This document shows, one piece after another, positions 12,601 through 24,424 of a stretch of 64,000 bases of DNA (its first letter is position 1; each line of letters begins with the position of its first letter). Origin of the DNA: Verticillium longisporum (lineage: Eukaryota; Ascomycota; Sordariomycetes; Glomerellales; Plectosphaerellaceae); the NCBI GenBank assembly GCA_019188255.1, contig JAETXT010000007.1, positions 3,038,001 through 3,102,000 of the forward strand, given 5' to 3'. Below the pieces are notes generated by a model. The model was not told the origin of the DNA, made no database searches, and saw only the letters and a list, made by a program, of their open reading frames with translations. A program made the position numbers and the translations under genes.

Positions 12601-15600
12601 CACGAGCCTTTCAGCCTTTGTAGCGAGGCGGAGATGTGGCATGGCTTGTATTCGACACCGGAGCGATGAGACGCATGCCTGGATATCGCAGCCTTTCGCG
12701 TGGCGAAGGTTCTCTGATCTATACTCTTGGCGCGTCAGTCGCCGTTTTCGATGTGCAGAACGAGTGTCTACAATGCTACTGCAGGTTCTAGACTATGCAA
12801 GCGTGTTATACGGCTTCAGAGGCCAGGGCCTAGTCAGAACAGTCACCGCATGATATTTCCGACTCATTAACTCCAGGTACCAGCCTAGCTGAGCGTGCTG
12901 AAGGCAGGTGGAGGTACACTGTTCACTTGGGACGGTGTTAGCGGAGTAATCACCCATCAAAATCCCGGGATGGCTTGGGAGTTTTCTTAGCACAACGGCA
13001 CTAGAAAGGAATGCAGTGCTCCCGCTATTCCAGGTCTGTGGGTAATCAGGGTAGGGGTTCCTGTTTCGTTTGGGTGGGCGAGGCAGAGGGCTTGTGCCCC
13101 CAGGGCTTCGAGAATAAGTTTCCGATGGCGTACAGACGTTCCACGGCGGGAGGGGCTGCTCGTGGAAGGCTCGTTTCGCCATCTGTGTTCATTTCCTGTT
13201 GCGCGCACATCACCGCTCCGCGACCTGGACTTCGGACGGCATGTCTGGCATCTGTCAGGCCTCTTTGCATGACATGTGTTCAGCAGTCCTGACAAACATG
13301 GGATACCGGCAGAGCGAGTACCCGTTTCTTAGAGCTGTAGCATCAAAAGAAGATTGTACTGCCAAAACAACCGTCTGTGATCTTGGCCAGCCAATGTCAG
13401 GCATGGCAGAGGCTTGGTCATGGACATGATGGACAAGGACGGCCGTTTTGATGAGTGAGGCGGCGGCCTTGGCAGTTCGGGGCGCATAACTGACCGGCCA
13501 TGTCTCTCATCGATCGACTGTGGCGTCTTGTGTGCCGGAACCTGCGTGATAAGCTCGGTGGTGAGCGACGAAGGGGGTGTGAGAGGCGAAGGATCTCGAC
13601 GTCATGCTGAAGAGTTTCGGCAGCCCTTCTGGGTCAGCGTCTCGCATGTTTGCCCTGTCTTTCCCATGGGAGGCCAGCACGGGGGGGTCCTGTTGGCCGT
13701 GTACATCAACCACACACAAGAGCCTGGAAACGTACCATCACTCGGAAACCGGAGCAGGATGATGGACGCTTGGCCAAGCTAGGCAGGATGACGAGAATTC
13801 GACACTTCTGCCATGCATGTCATGTCGAAAGAGTGGGGTTATGGGATGGATCTGACGGACCGAGCCTTCAGGCCAAGGTGCCCGGGCTGTTGACGACTAG
13901 GAAATGGATAAACAATCTGAAGTAATGAAGATGATGTATGGGCACTGATTCGAAAGACTGTTGGTGCGGCCTACCATCCGCCGTATTGAAACTGTCCGTC
14001 TGGGCGATATCTGTGTGGGTGGATGACACGGCAGAGGTTGGTGCGGAAGGAGGTGCATGGCGTCGTGTTGCATGGGCGCAAGATGACTAAAGCTGGCTGG
14101 CGAGGGAGGGGAGGGATGGTGGTCACGTGATGTCTGTCACCACAGACAGCAAAGGCGCCCGCCGACCTCAACCCCGTCTCCCACGCACACCGAGGTAACA
14201 AGGCAATGAATGGTAGACGCACCACGCTGCCTTTGATCCCCCACACAACGGCATCCACTACCTTACCTACCTACCTAGGTACCGGTAGACCACGCATCAG
14301 ATCCCGCGATGTCGATCCTCAGCGCCCCGAAGCATGCTTGGCCCGCACGCCCTAGACAAGCAACCGTTGGATCTTGCACCGAGACTTGCATGCTCAGCTC
14401 GTGTTGCTGGTCTCGGACCTGACCTGGACCTGGGCTTGGGTATCAAGTTCCTCTGGTGCGTCCCGAAACCATCCTTGTTGGCTACCTCGAGACCTTGAGC
14501 TTTTGGCAGACTTCTGCGGCTGCCCCCCTGGCCCTTGGCCTTTGGCTCTTGGCCCCTGGCCCAGCTGTCCCGTCGCCTGAGAATCCGAGTAAAGCAATGC
14601 ATGAAGCCGAAGCTGGCGACCTCAAGGAGACGCTCCAACCTCTTGGGGCTCACAATGCAGGACTTGGCTGGACAGGGCCTCTGTGGTCGTTTTTCGCCGT
14701 CTGAACTATGGGAAACGGGCATCTACGTCTTCTCGTGCCGAACAGCATCACTGTCTGATGTCAGACATCTTTGTTGGATGCTGGCAGATGCCAATTTAGG
14801 AAACCACCGTGCCACACAGTCACAGGGCCCTCGGTTATCTACTGTCCCTAACGTCGCTCCTGGTCGACCTGGCCCACCGAATTAACCTGGCTTACCCGGC
14901 CCCCCTGAAACACGACCACCCGCATCCTTGTGTCTGATCCATTCCCCGGTCTGGCAGAACATGCTTGCTTTATCACAAGACCCATGCACAGCCTTGAGCC
15001 AGCCTTGGGCCAGCTGGTCCGTTTCTCATGCCTATCTTGGTGCGTCTATCTGGAGTAGGTCCTCGCCAACCCTATCACGAAGCGCAGCCTAGGCCTTGCT
15101 GCGCGGCAAATGAGCAGCCGGCCAGGGATGCCCCGTCCTTAAAGAGCACCTTGCGAGGACTGGACTCGAATCACATCGCGCATCAACATTGCGCCTAGTT
15201 GGAATGGCTGGTGCGCATCCTTTTTGGTCAACCGCGTGCGAACATTTTCCGTACCTGGTAGCCGTGTTCTTGGGCTTTCTTCCTAAAGCGGGTGCGCTCA
15301 CGGCCATCCAATAACTCATAGCACCCTGCCTCCGTCTCCCACACCACGCGCCCTAGGTATACGGTCCCCAGTCGGGCGGGAACAGGCGATCCCAAGCTCA
15401 GGCCAGCTGTGTGTCCTGACACAGCGGGATGTCATCCAAGCCCTCCTTGGTTATGAAAACATGATCCCCCGCTCCTTAGCTCCCTCTCTTGCCCACGGAA
15501 CAGTTGAACGAACTCAGCTCCATGCAACCTTGTCCTTTTGTTCAACATTGCTCGGCAAATCTTACATAGGTGACGTACCTCTGGGTTCCTCTTGGTTCCT

Positions 15601-15827
15601 TCGACCCAGGCAGACGGCAGAAATTGTGCTGGAAATATTCGGCTCTGCTCCAAGAGCCTTCTTGCCCAACCTCTCTTCACGTTCTCCCAGCTCGACGCTC
15701 GAGACACTTTAATGGTCCGTCATCATTACTTTTGAAAAGACCTGAACACCTCCCCCTTACCAACTACTAGGTCGTCGAGCCGTCAAAGCTGCACGTACTC
15801 CATTGCATCTCGGAACATACAATCACC
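9616..15827. other. Gene-free stretch, about 6.2 kb
   Basis: Many open frames occur on both strands (for example 10186-10647 minus, 11542-12153 minus, 12377-12853 plus, 14297-14722 minus), but all are low-complexity or arbitrary in sequence and none shows a domain, signal peptide or credible splice structure. A (CCTTGG/GGCCC)-type low-complexity patch lies near 14520-14570 and a TACCTACCTAGGTACC cluster at 14261-14284. I see no tRNA-like B-box with a matching acceptor stem. The 3' part presumably contains the promoter of the C2H2/Zn2Cys6 regulator. Confidence 0.55.
14261..14284. repeat. TACC(TACC)nTAGGTACC cluster
   Basis: Tandem TACC units run into the palindrome TAGGTACC. It belongs to the same dispersed motif family as the clusters near 6.4, 6.7, 31.6, 34.5 and 52.0 kb. 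Confidence 0.55.
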
Positions 15828-18800
15828 ATGGTCTTCTGTGCCTACTGTGGTAAGAGCTTTACCAGAAAAGAACATCTGGAAAGGCATATACCAAGTCGTA
15901 CGTCTCCTCTGCTTAGAACACTCATCCGCTCGAAATCCTGACTCACAGACTCCTAGATACCAACGTTAAGCCCCATCGATGCAGTGCCTGTCAACTATCC
16001 TTCGCACGCAGGGATCTTCTCCAGAGACACCATTCTACTTATCACGAAGCGAGAGATCCAATGGAGCCCTTGCCAGGAGGTGTTCCCACGGTAGCCGGCC
16101 GTACCCCTATCGCCTGTCAAAACTGTGCCAATGCGAAGACTGGTTGTGACAAGAGAGTGCCTTGCTCGCGGTGCGCCGAGAAGAACTTGCCGTGCGCAGC
16201 CAGATTCGCGCGAAGATCGTCCAAGGCAGCTGTTAGGGCTGCCCAAGCCAGCGCCACCTTTCAGCAGCAGCTCATGCCTCCTGGGGTCCAAGGGCCCCAG
16301 CCTGTCCATCCCATAACCTTCATGGACATCACGCCGACGTTGAGTAAACAAGCATCGCCGCCACAGCCCCTGACATCCGCTGTACCGCAAACGGATCAGA
16401 TCATGACAAGCCAGAAATCCTCACCTTCACATTCTCATCGTGGCTCCGTCGACTTCCCATCACCGTCAGCACATGCCGAAGCCCTTGAGGAGTTCATGCA
16501 GCTTGACGGTATTGACAATACTGACTTTATGAACCCGAACCCCAACTACCATGACATGATGACCTGGCCCGACTACTCATTGGATTTCGACATGTACGGC
16601 AATGCGATGGGTTCTCTTCCTCAAGACTTGTCAATGCCCACCTTTGCAGACTTTAGTGACATTGCTTCAACGTCGGATCCTATGACGACCGCGTCATCGC
16701 GGGGCTCGACACACACTCGAAGTACCAGTATCATTTCGGCCGCCGATTTTGAAGCTTCTTTCAGGACCACCGTGGAACCAGTTGTGGAGTCTATAAGCGG
16801 CGAAGCCAGCATTGCCGAGTTTGAGGTCGTCGTTGCTGCCGAGAATTCTTGGCCGCTGGCCCGTTGTAATCCGCCTATCTACTCTAGCACATGCCCTCGA
16901 ACAGCCATTGTTCACCTCGAGTGCCTCGAGAGGAAGTGCAAGGAAGAAGGCACATGGAGTCCACTCGAGAAGTACATCGATACGGTAGACTGGGATTCTT
17001 CCGACTTGGCTACCGTCATTCCAATGACCTCGCGCACACGCGACAGGATGCTGGCCATCACCCAGTCCTTCCTCCACAAGGCACTTGACGTCCATCGCGG
17101 CGGCATCAGCAAGCAAAACCCGGGCTACTCGAGCCCCAGCGATTTCAGCTTCATCGTCCTTCCGCCTCCCAAGATATTGGAATATTTCCTCCGCAGCTAC
17201 GTCCGCAGCCTGTCTTACTATTACCCCCTTGTGGTCGCCGGGTGCGTTGACCCTAACGAAATGCTCATCAACAATCAAGCTTCAACGCTTCTCGTGCTTC
17301 TCATGATTGCACAGGGCGCCTCTGCTGTCCCGATGGCCGAGGCCAGATATCTTTCCGCAGGTCTTATCGAGACATGCCGCATATCCCTGTTTGACATGAT
17401 CGAGAAGGACGTCGAGCTGTCGGCGGACCCAGTGGCCTTGCGGTGCGCACTACTTTTCACAACCCTTGGCGCATGGAGCGGCGACAAGTGGCTGATGGAC
17501 ATTGCCATGGGTCAGAGGGGCATGTATCTTTCTGTGAGCATACTCATGTACCCCAGCTGGGTCACTCAATATTAACATCATCTAGATGCTCAGGCATGCC
17601 GGCATGCTCGAGATCCAGCCATCGATGGTTCCGGTACCAAAAGGCACAACGAGCAGCGAACTGCAGTGGAGGGCATGGCTGCACCGCGAACTCCAGAATC
17701 GGTAGGGCTACCCAGCCCCCCCCTCGCCTCAGAATCAAGCTGACGATATGACAGCCTGGTTTACAACTGGGTTATAGCGGATCAAGAGCTTAGTTTGTTT
17801 CATGATACGCCCCCCATGCTTGCGATCACAGACCTTCGGTGCCCCTTGCCTAGTCCTGAGGCTCTATGGATGAGCTCCAGCTCAGAACAGTGGTATGCCA
17901 ACGTGCAGCGAATATATGGCCACTCCACAAACGGTGGCTCTCAAGGTTCCGCTGCTTCTCTTACCCCTTCACTTCATGACATCTTCCAAAGCTTGCTTCA
18001 CGATGATCTCACACGCCGGCATCCGAACATCTCACCCCACCAATTGCGCCTTCTTCTCCACCCCCTGCAGGCACTACTCTGCCACCTACGACAGATGCTC
18101 TCGTGCTTCCCCGACGCGCTGCCTAGTCAGCACATCACATCGAAGACCGTGACGAAGTCAAGCACCTTGCAACGCCTGGAGGAGGTCCAAGCCCTTTTAC
18201 AGAGGTGGTACGAGATTGCCATGGTAGCGTACAAGGCCAACCCCAGCTGCGAGACGACCCGCTGTAACCTGGTCTTGTTCCACGTCATCTCGCTCAACGC
18301 AGTGAGCAGTTTTCCCGAAGTCGAACGCCTGGCGCGCCGAGAGGGCCTGAATGGAACCCTCTGGGAGCTATCCATGCGCCACAAGCTCTGCATCTTCAGT
18401 TCAGAGGAAGCCGTCTTTCACTGCGGGCAGATAATGCGATTTATTCGCGCCATGCCCTCTGATCGTCGACCTTGCTGGTGGTCGGCTGCCGTGTATCGCG
18501 CCACCTTGATTCTGTGGGCGAATACTGTCACGACGCTGAACCCCACGTTGCCAACAGCGCTGCAGGTGCGGAATAGTTCGTCCTCTCCCGTGTCTTCAAA
18601 TGTGGACGAGGAGCGGCGACAGGAAAGCACGGCACCCAAAGACCATAGTTTGGTGGATGCAAGCATCATCATTGACCAGGTCACACCGGAGGACCCCTGC
18701 CTGATCAGATATCTCTGGAGCGGAGGCAAGGGCATCATCATGGTGACCCGTCGAGACGGCCGCACTGTCGGGCTTGAGAGTCCAGCCGACGTTCTCAACT

Positions 18801-18931
18801 ACGGCATTGGTGTCGTTGACGAGGGTTTCACCAGCCGCATCGGCGACGGCATCAAACGCAAGTTGGCGTCACTAAACACATACTGGAGGGTTGAAGCGCC
18901 TGATATTCCTGTTGCGCCGGGCATGGCATGA
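15828..18931 (+). CDS. C2H2 + Zn2Cys6 fungal-specific transcription factor
   Basis: Exons 15828-15897, 15957-17533, 17586-17701 and 17755-18931 give 979 aa in one consistent frame; all introns are GT-AG and 51-59 bp. Two C2H2 fingers open the protein: Cys4, Cys7, His20, His24 and Cys32, Cys35, His48, His53. The first intron splits the codon for His24. A Zn2Cys6 cluster follows with Cys at 77, 80, 87, 93, 96 and 103. After a Ser/Thr/Pro-rich linker comes the fungal_trans regulatory region (from about residue 350: RSYVRSLSYYYPLVV, then GAWSGDKWLMDIAMGQRGMY and LVYNWVIADQELSLFHD). Proteins with this layout are nuclear regulators, often of carbon or secondary metabolism. The target genes cannot be told from the sequence. 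Confidence 0.9.
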
Positions 18932-20407
18932 GTTTCTTTTGGACACTTTTACCGTTGGCTTTACTTACTTTCACAAACACCTCTCGATCCTTGTTTTTCC
19001 ACATTCGCTTGACAGAGCTCATACCGCTTGACAGTCATGAGGAGTACCCATATGATTTCCTTCTTCTCTCCTTCTGAGGCACTCAGGCAAGGAGGAAAAT
19101 GGCGTTGCTGCCGTATCTCTTGGTGGAGGAGAGGCACCTCATGACCAGCACCAGGCATATGATAGGCATGGAAAGGAGGAGACACATAGGCGTACAGCCA
19201 TCGAGGTCTGCTAGGCAGTGAATACCAAAGTGTATCGATCATCCCGCTGATGCATGCACTCACACCAACTGCCGCTGTGACACGCAGTGACTTCCGTTCT
19301 GAGAGTTTTGCCTGGGCTCGGTACGAGCGCCGGTCTCTCCGATTGGAGGCCCCAGAGATTCCTACGTCCCCGCACGCGCGTGCGTCGAGATCTCGTATGA
19401 AGATTGCCAAGAAGCGTGGGGAGAAGAAGAGGCCATCTGCCCAGTGTGTGGCTCATGCATACGCGGCAAGGGACGCACAACGGACCCAGCCCAACATCTC
19501 CGGCCCAGTGGTGGCGGTCCACAGACGGTGACCCTCTCTGTGAGACCAGGCGCGGCGGGGGGTGGGGGAAGGATCACGAAGGAGGGGGGCGAGAAGGGGT
19601 CCGAAAGGCTTGCGGCCCGGAATTCACGGGACTGTGTGGACCTGGGTCGTCGCCGTCGGGACATGCGGCTGGGGGTGTTGGTGATACAGATCAGGATGCT
19701 GAGAAGAGTATGCCGGGCGCGGCTGAAGCGGAGTGGGATAACGAGGCCAGGGTCCAGCGTTGTGCAATGTTTGTCGCGCGTTCCGCGCTGAGTGGACGGT
19801 TTCCGCGCTCGTGTTGGTATCAGGGGTGCACCGATGGGTAGCGTCTATGACACGTCCATGTCCTTGCAGCACGATCGATGAAGACTGTGGTGGTCGGGAC
19901 CGAAGAGGCATATCGCGAGGTGACCGGTGAGGAAGCATGAAGGTAGCATTTCCTGCCAACCGGTCATCGCCAAGGATTTCAGCTCTGGCCTTGCTCCTGA
20001 GGAAACTTGGTTGGTTAGCAGCGTCTGAACTGCGAGGACGACAAGGTTCGAGATCGGAGGGAGTAGTGGATCGGTATTGTACAGGGGGGGGCGCGTGTGC
20101 ACAGCAATCTTGGTAGGCAACATCGGCTGCAGGCAGAGTGTGATTCTTGTCCCCAGGATATTTCAGCCGCGGATTGCAGAATCAATATAATGCCATGTAA
20201 CGCTTCTGAACGGCTGCCATCCGATATCCTCCATCATGATTCATCATCATACAGCATTTCGTCCCGCTTTGCCAACCCTGAATATCGTGGCATGCGGCAT
20301 GCGGGTTCCACAGAATTGCCCGCTGGGCATCGGATTTTCTGCATACGCGCCGAGGCGGCGATGCTTTCTTCTTGCGGTCCTCATTTATATCAATTCGGCT
20401 ACGTCTG
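18932..20407. other. Intergenic between regulator and GT8 gene (3' to 3')
   Basis: Both flanking genes end here (plus-strand regulator, minus-strand GT8). A minus-strand frame at 18961-19410 and several G-rich plus-strand frames are open, but none is recognisable. No repeat or RNA gene is evident. Confidence 0.5.
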
Positions 20408-21444
20408 TCAGAAGCCGTCGTCAATGCCGTTGGCCTTTTCTTGCCTCCTCCTCTCGCCGTCAGCGTTGCTCCACCACTGGTGCGTCTCCTGGTCTTCGGG
20501 CCTGCCCGCGTTGGTCCAGGTACCGTCTTGTGCCCGCTCATCCCAGGGCTTGGGGGCGAGGATATAGTGGACAACCTTGACGTCGTCGTCGCTCCATATG
20601 GCGTCGTGAACGCCAGGCCAACGCAACGTCTTGAGGGCGTTGTAGACATAGGGTAGCGACACCCAGCGGCCGGGAAACAAAACTCTGGTCGGCAAAGTCC
20701 ATGTTCGCGGCGTCGGTCTCCATGTAGGCGACAATTTGGGCATAAATGTCGTTACTCGGATTGACGACCTGGAGGCCGCCATTCATGTAACCAAGGGGGC
20801 TGGCGTCGGGGGGCGCGACGGTTTGGGCCTCGGCGCGGGCGCCGTGCTGGGTGGTGAAGGCGCAGTGGGAGGGGATCCAGTCCTTGGGATAGTGCGGCTT
20901 CTTGAGCGGGTTGCAGACGCAGGCGTGACCGGCGGCGAAGACTCTGGTGCTTGGGGCCGTGACGGTGTTGCCCTGGGCGGCGATCTCGGGAGGATCGAGA
21001 GGCAGAGTCATGAGGTCGTCAATGTTCTGGCGAACGAGCATGTCGGCGTCGAGCTGGACGACACGGGAATATTGTGTTAGAGAGAAAGGCGTCAATTTGG
21101 ACCAGCAGTCGTAAAAGCGCGGGTCGTTGGAGTAATCTTTGCCCTTGGTGGGCAGGAGATAGTCGATCCGCTGCTTTGCAATGCCGCGACGGTCAAGGGC
21201 AGCGTGGGCGGCATCGTCGAGAGTATCGGTGTAAAGCGCGACGAGGGGGTATTGGGACTTGACTTGTCGCAGAGAGTAATTCAGTGTGAAGAGGCCGGAG
21301 AGGTAAGCCGAGTTGGTGATGAGGACAGTAAAGACTGGAAGAAACAAGCATCAGAAGACATGTCTCCGGCGAGGGAGAAGAGAAGCCGGAGGGGCAGGGA
21401 AACTGACCCTTGTCTGAGTCTACGGCGCGTTTTCCGTCAGACAT
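20408..21444 (-). CDS. Glycosyltransferase family 8 (glycogenin/galactinol synthase-like), one-base frame disruption
   Basis: Exon 1 is 21408-21444 (ATG at 21444), the intron is 21335-21407, and exon 2 runs from 21334 to the stop at 20408. The start of the GT8 fold is clear (VFTVLITNSAYLSGLFTLNYSL). The metal-binding DxD is in VVQLDADMLV (Asp108, Asp110), and a GYMNGGLQVVNPS block follows. At 20679-20682 (TTTT on the coding strand) the frame shifts: upstream reads MDFADQSF, downstream reads LFPGRWVSLPYVYNALKTLR. Removing one T restores a 320-aa protein. The expected enzyme transfers a sugar from a nucleotide donor; the acceptor is unknown. The gene is probably intact, with the shift caused by a homopolymer error, but recent inactivation cannot be excluded. 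A MITE-like element lies 137 bp upstream of the ATG. Confidence 0.82.
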
Positions 21445-22714
21445 GATGGCGATGTTTGAGTGAAGAGAAGAGAAGGATTGGGAGAAAAATATTGGGCCAG
21501 GCGAAGAACTCAGATTGCCACGATACCTGGGTGTGGTGTTGAGGGGTTTGCGAAGCTCGTTCTACCTCCTTACTCAGGTACCCAAGCGGGTTGCAAAAAA
21601 AATGAGACGTACCAGATCCCTCCCCCATAACCATTCCTACTACCCAGCTATTCAGCTATACATTTCTATAACGACTCCAGAGCTTCAGTCTAGGCGAAAA
21701 GCCTTTCTTTAAAATAGTGTACATTATACTGATCTATAAACTCAATAGTCACTATAATTCTAGATCTTGTAGGTGTCTCGTAGTAGTATTGTGCAGTTAT
21801 TCTAGGTAGAGGGGCTGGGGTGAAGCATTCAGTACGTCTCATTTTTTTTGCAACCCGCTTGGTACCTTACCTTAAGGTAGGTATCATCGCGTCGCTGCCG
21901 CTTCGATAAGGGTTTTAGAATGTACGATAAGCATATTTTGGCGGGGTCATGACGCCACGACTCTGGTGGGGGGGGGGGCTCTTTCCCATTCTGTGTCTCT
22001 GTGGTGGGTTGGCACCTCCTTCTCACGAATGGGGCCAACCGAGTAACCTCCTCTCATCATCTCACACATGTGCTGACGCCGAAGAGCAGAAAGGACCCCA
22101 AATCATCAAAAACCAAATGGCATTGTCTACGACAACATGGATCACATCATCTTCGCGTGGGCAGGTACGAAATATAGAGCCTGGTCAATCATCTGACCCC
22201 TTCGACCTCGCTCTCCCTCGGCACACCCTAGCCCCTATCCCGAAGTCGTCGATCCACCACGCCTTTGGCGCCTCGCAGCACGTAGCCCCTCCATCGTCTT
22301 GCCTCAAGGGTCGCAATGGCCCAGGAGGGCGGGCAATCAGATGACTGGCAGAACTAGCAAAACCCGGAGACGCCATGTGGATCGACATCACGACATCGGC
22401 TCGCGCGATCGCTGCATGATGCCCCGAGCTGCCGACCATGATCATTTGCAACCACATTATGGCGTCCCAGCCTCGGCGCGTCAACGTCCCATCGACCGCG
22501 GGGTCTCTGTTCTGCTTGTTCTAAAGACGCGGGCTGTCCTTCCACATTCTACTGTCTTGTTGCATCCTCCCAACAATCTCACGATACCCTTTCTCACCTT
22601 GCGCCGCCGAACCAGACGAATAACGGGACCCTCTAAGCCGCCGGATACAAACAATCCTCTGCGCTACACTCCTGATTAACACGACCACGACGATCCGACC
22701 AGAACTTCACCACC
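21445..22714. other. Divergent intergenic region of GT8 and the aldolase gene
   Basis: This is the shared upstream region of the minus-strand GT8 and the plus-strand aldolase. It contains the 281-bp inverted-repeat element (21582-21862), an adjoining GGTACCTTACCTTAAGGTAGG stretch and a short G-run near 21970. No other gene is supported. Confidence 0.6.
21582..21862. mobile_element. MITE-like element with perfect 31-bp terminal inverted repeats
   Basis: The left terminus 21582-21612 begins CCAAGCGGGTTGC, runs through A8 and ends TGAGACGTAC. The right terminus 21832-21862 is its exact reverse complement over 31 bp. TAC flanks both ends and is a candidate 3-bp target duplication; a 2-bp TA duplication would leave one unpaired C. 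The 219-bp interior is AT-rich and shows no coding potential. The target is a GGTACC site of the type dispersed through this window. Size, repeat length and lack of coding sequence fit a non-autonomous DNA transposon (MITE). The superfamily cannot be fixed from one copy. Confidence 0.85.
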
Positions 22715-23710
22715 ATGCCCTCCGCAGCGCCGCCCCCGGGCATCTACGTCCCCGTCCCCACCTTCTTCGCCCGCAAGTCCGCCGCTTCCTATGACCCCAT
22801 CACACCTCCCCTCGACCTCGAGACGCAGGCTGCCCACTCTGTATACCTCGCCCAGGCCGGCATCAAGGGCCTTGTCATTCTCGGCTCGACCGGAGAGGCC
22901 GTCCACCTTCGCCTCGCTGAACGCGGACAGGTTCTTTCCGCCGCCCGCGCCGCCCTCGACAAGGCTGGCTTCTCCGACTACCCCATCATCGCCGGCACCG
23001 CCACCCAGGGCGTCGACGAGACGGTCGAGCACCTCACGGCCGCCTGCGACGCCGGCGCCAGGTGGGGCCCCTGTCTCGTCCCCGACTACTTTGCCGGCGC
23101 CAGCTCCCAGTCCGGCATCATCGCCTGGTTCCGCGCCGTCGCTGACCGCAGCCCTCTTCCCGTCCTGATCTACCACTACCCCGGCGTATCCATCAACGTC
23201 AAGGCTGCCCCCTCCACCTACGAGACCCTCGCCGCCCACCTCAACACTGTCGGCTGCAAGCTCACCCACGGCGACGCCTTCCACCACGCCCTCATCGCCG
23301 CGAACCCCTCCATCGACCACACCGCCTTCGCCACCTTTACCGGCCTGGGCCAGCACCTCCTCCCCGTCGTGTCCATCGGTGCCGCCGGTGCCATTGACGG
23401 CTCGGCCGGCTTCTTCCCCCGATCCGTCGTTCGCCTCTATGAGCTTGCCGTCAAGGTCCGCCCCACGGACGAAGAGGCCGCCGAGCGCCGCCTGCTGCAG
23501 TTCCGCGTCAGCGGCGTCGAGGAAATTGTCGTCAAGTTCGGCACCGTGGGCATCAAGGAGGCCATCAGCCGCCTGCGCGGCTTTGGCGACATTGACGGCA
23601 CCCGTCTGCCCCTGCACGGAGGCATCCCTGGCGGCGACGCCGAGTGGGCCCAGTGGAAGAGCGTTCTCGAGCCCCTCGAGGCCATCGAGAAGAGCCTAGG
23701 TGGCCAGTGA
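22715..23710 (+). CDS. DapA-family aldolase (dihydrodipicolinate synthase / 2-keto-3-deoxy-sugar acid aldolase-like)
   Basis: A single-exon 331-aa protein with the class I aldolase (beta/alpha)8 barrel of the DHDPS/N-acetylneuraminate lyase family. Visible motifs are the substrate carboxylate-binding GSTGEAVHL (about residues 57-65), the catalytic Tyr155 in LIYHYPGV and the Schiff-base Lys182 in GCKLTHGD. Fungal members act mostly as L-threo-3-deoxy-hexulosonate aldolase (galacturonate breakdown) or 4-hydroxy-2-oxoglutarate aldolase. The sequence does not decide between these. Lysine biosynthesis is unlikely because fungi use the alpha-aminoadipate route. No targeting signal is evident, so a cytosolic location is probable. 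Codon use is strongly C-ending, suggesting good expression. Confidence 0.92.
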   Translation: MPSAAPPPGIYVPVPTFFARKSAASYDPITPPLDLETQAAHSVYLAQAGIKGLVILGSTGEAVHLRLAERGQVLSAARAALDKAGFSDYPIIAGTATQGVDETVEHLTAACDAGARWGPCLVPDYFAGASSQSGIIAWFRAVADRSPLPVLIYHYPGVSINVKAAPSTYETLAAHLNTVGCKLTHGDAFHHALIAANPSIDHTAFATFTGLGQHLLPVVSIGAAGAIDGSAGFFPRSVVRLYELAVKVRPTDEEAAERRLLQFRVSGVEEIVVKFGTVGIKEAISRLRGFGDIDGTRLPLHGGIPGGDAEWAQWKSVLEPLEAIEKSLGGQ

Positions 23711-24424
23711 AAGAAATAGGACAATGGGCATGGGCATGGGCATGGACATGGGAGGAGCGATCTCTAGACGGGCATATCTTAGACAGGATTTCCACATGAA
23801 GGAACAGATGGTGTCGTCCCACTCGTGCGGCGTTCACTGACGGACATGATAAAATGTCAATCACATGGTTCTTTTTTTTTAACTCTCAACTATGAGGTGG
23901 TGGCTATGAACTTTGTCGTGATATGACCTGCGTCTGCATTTCCTCTCTTGCCTCCCCTAAGCCTCGCGGAAACATGCACAACCAATCTTGCTTTCCAAAA
24001 CAGAGAAGCCACACAAAAGACAGCAGGTGAAAAAAAAAACGCCTCCAGGCCCTCGCTAAAAGCAAAAACAATCACATCGACGGGGAAAACAAAATCCTAA
24101 CAATGGCTTCAAGCTCCTTCAGCTCGGTCCGCAACGAGTGGTCGCGACCTCACCCCTGGATCAATGTTTCCTACATGGCCAAGCACAGGTCTAGGGGTAT
24201 CATGTAGTTCGGCTCAGCATGCGTGGTCAACTCCTCGGGTAAGAAAACAGAATGCAAGATACAAAGGAAAACAAAGAGGAGCCCGCCTTCGCCAGTTCGT
24301 CCGTCTATGATGCCAGTGTTTCGTGTCGTCGTCGCAGGGTCAAACTTGATGCCCCTTTTTGCTTGGCAGTCTTGGTATCGATTGAGAGATGAGTAGACAT
24401 CGCGACTGAGACTGACGTTGAAAC
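23711..24424. other. Convergent 3' region of aldolase and atg2
   Basis: Both neighbouring genes terminate here. A short GGGCATGGGCATGGACATGG-like hexamer tract follows the aldolase stop (about 23727-23750). A T-run near 23873 and an A-run near 24030 may belong to the 3' ends. No gene is seen. Confidence 0.55.

Noticed and set aside
15100..15180. tRNA-like B-box (GGACTCGAATC)
   Set aside because: No matching acceptor stem, anticodon arm or A-box at the right distance.
22676..23617. Minus-strand open frame of 313 aa opposite the aldolase
   Set aside because: Gly/Asp/Val-rich antisense shadow caused by the strong C-ending codon use of the aldolase gene.
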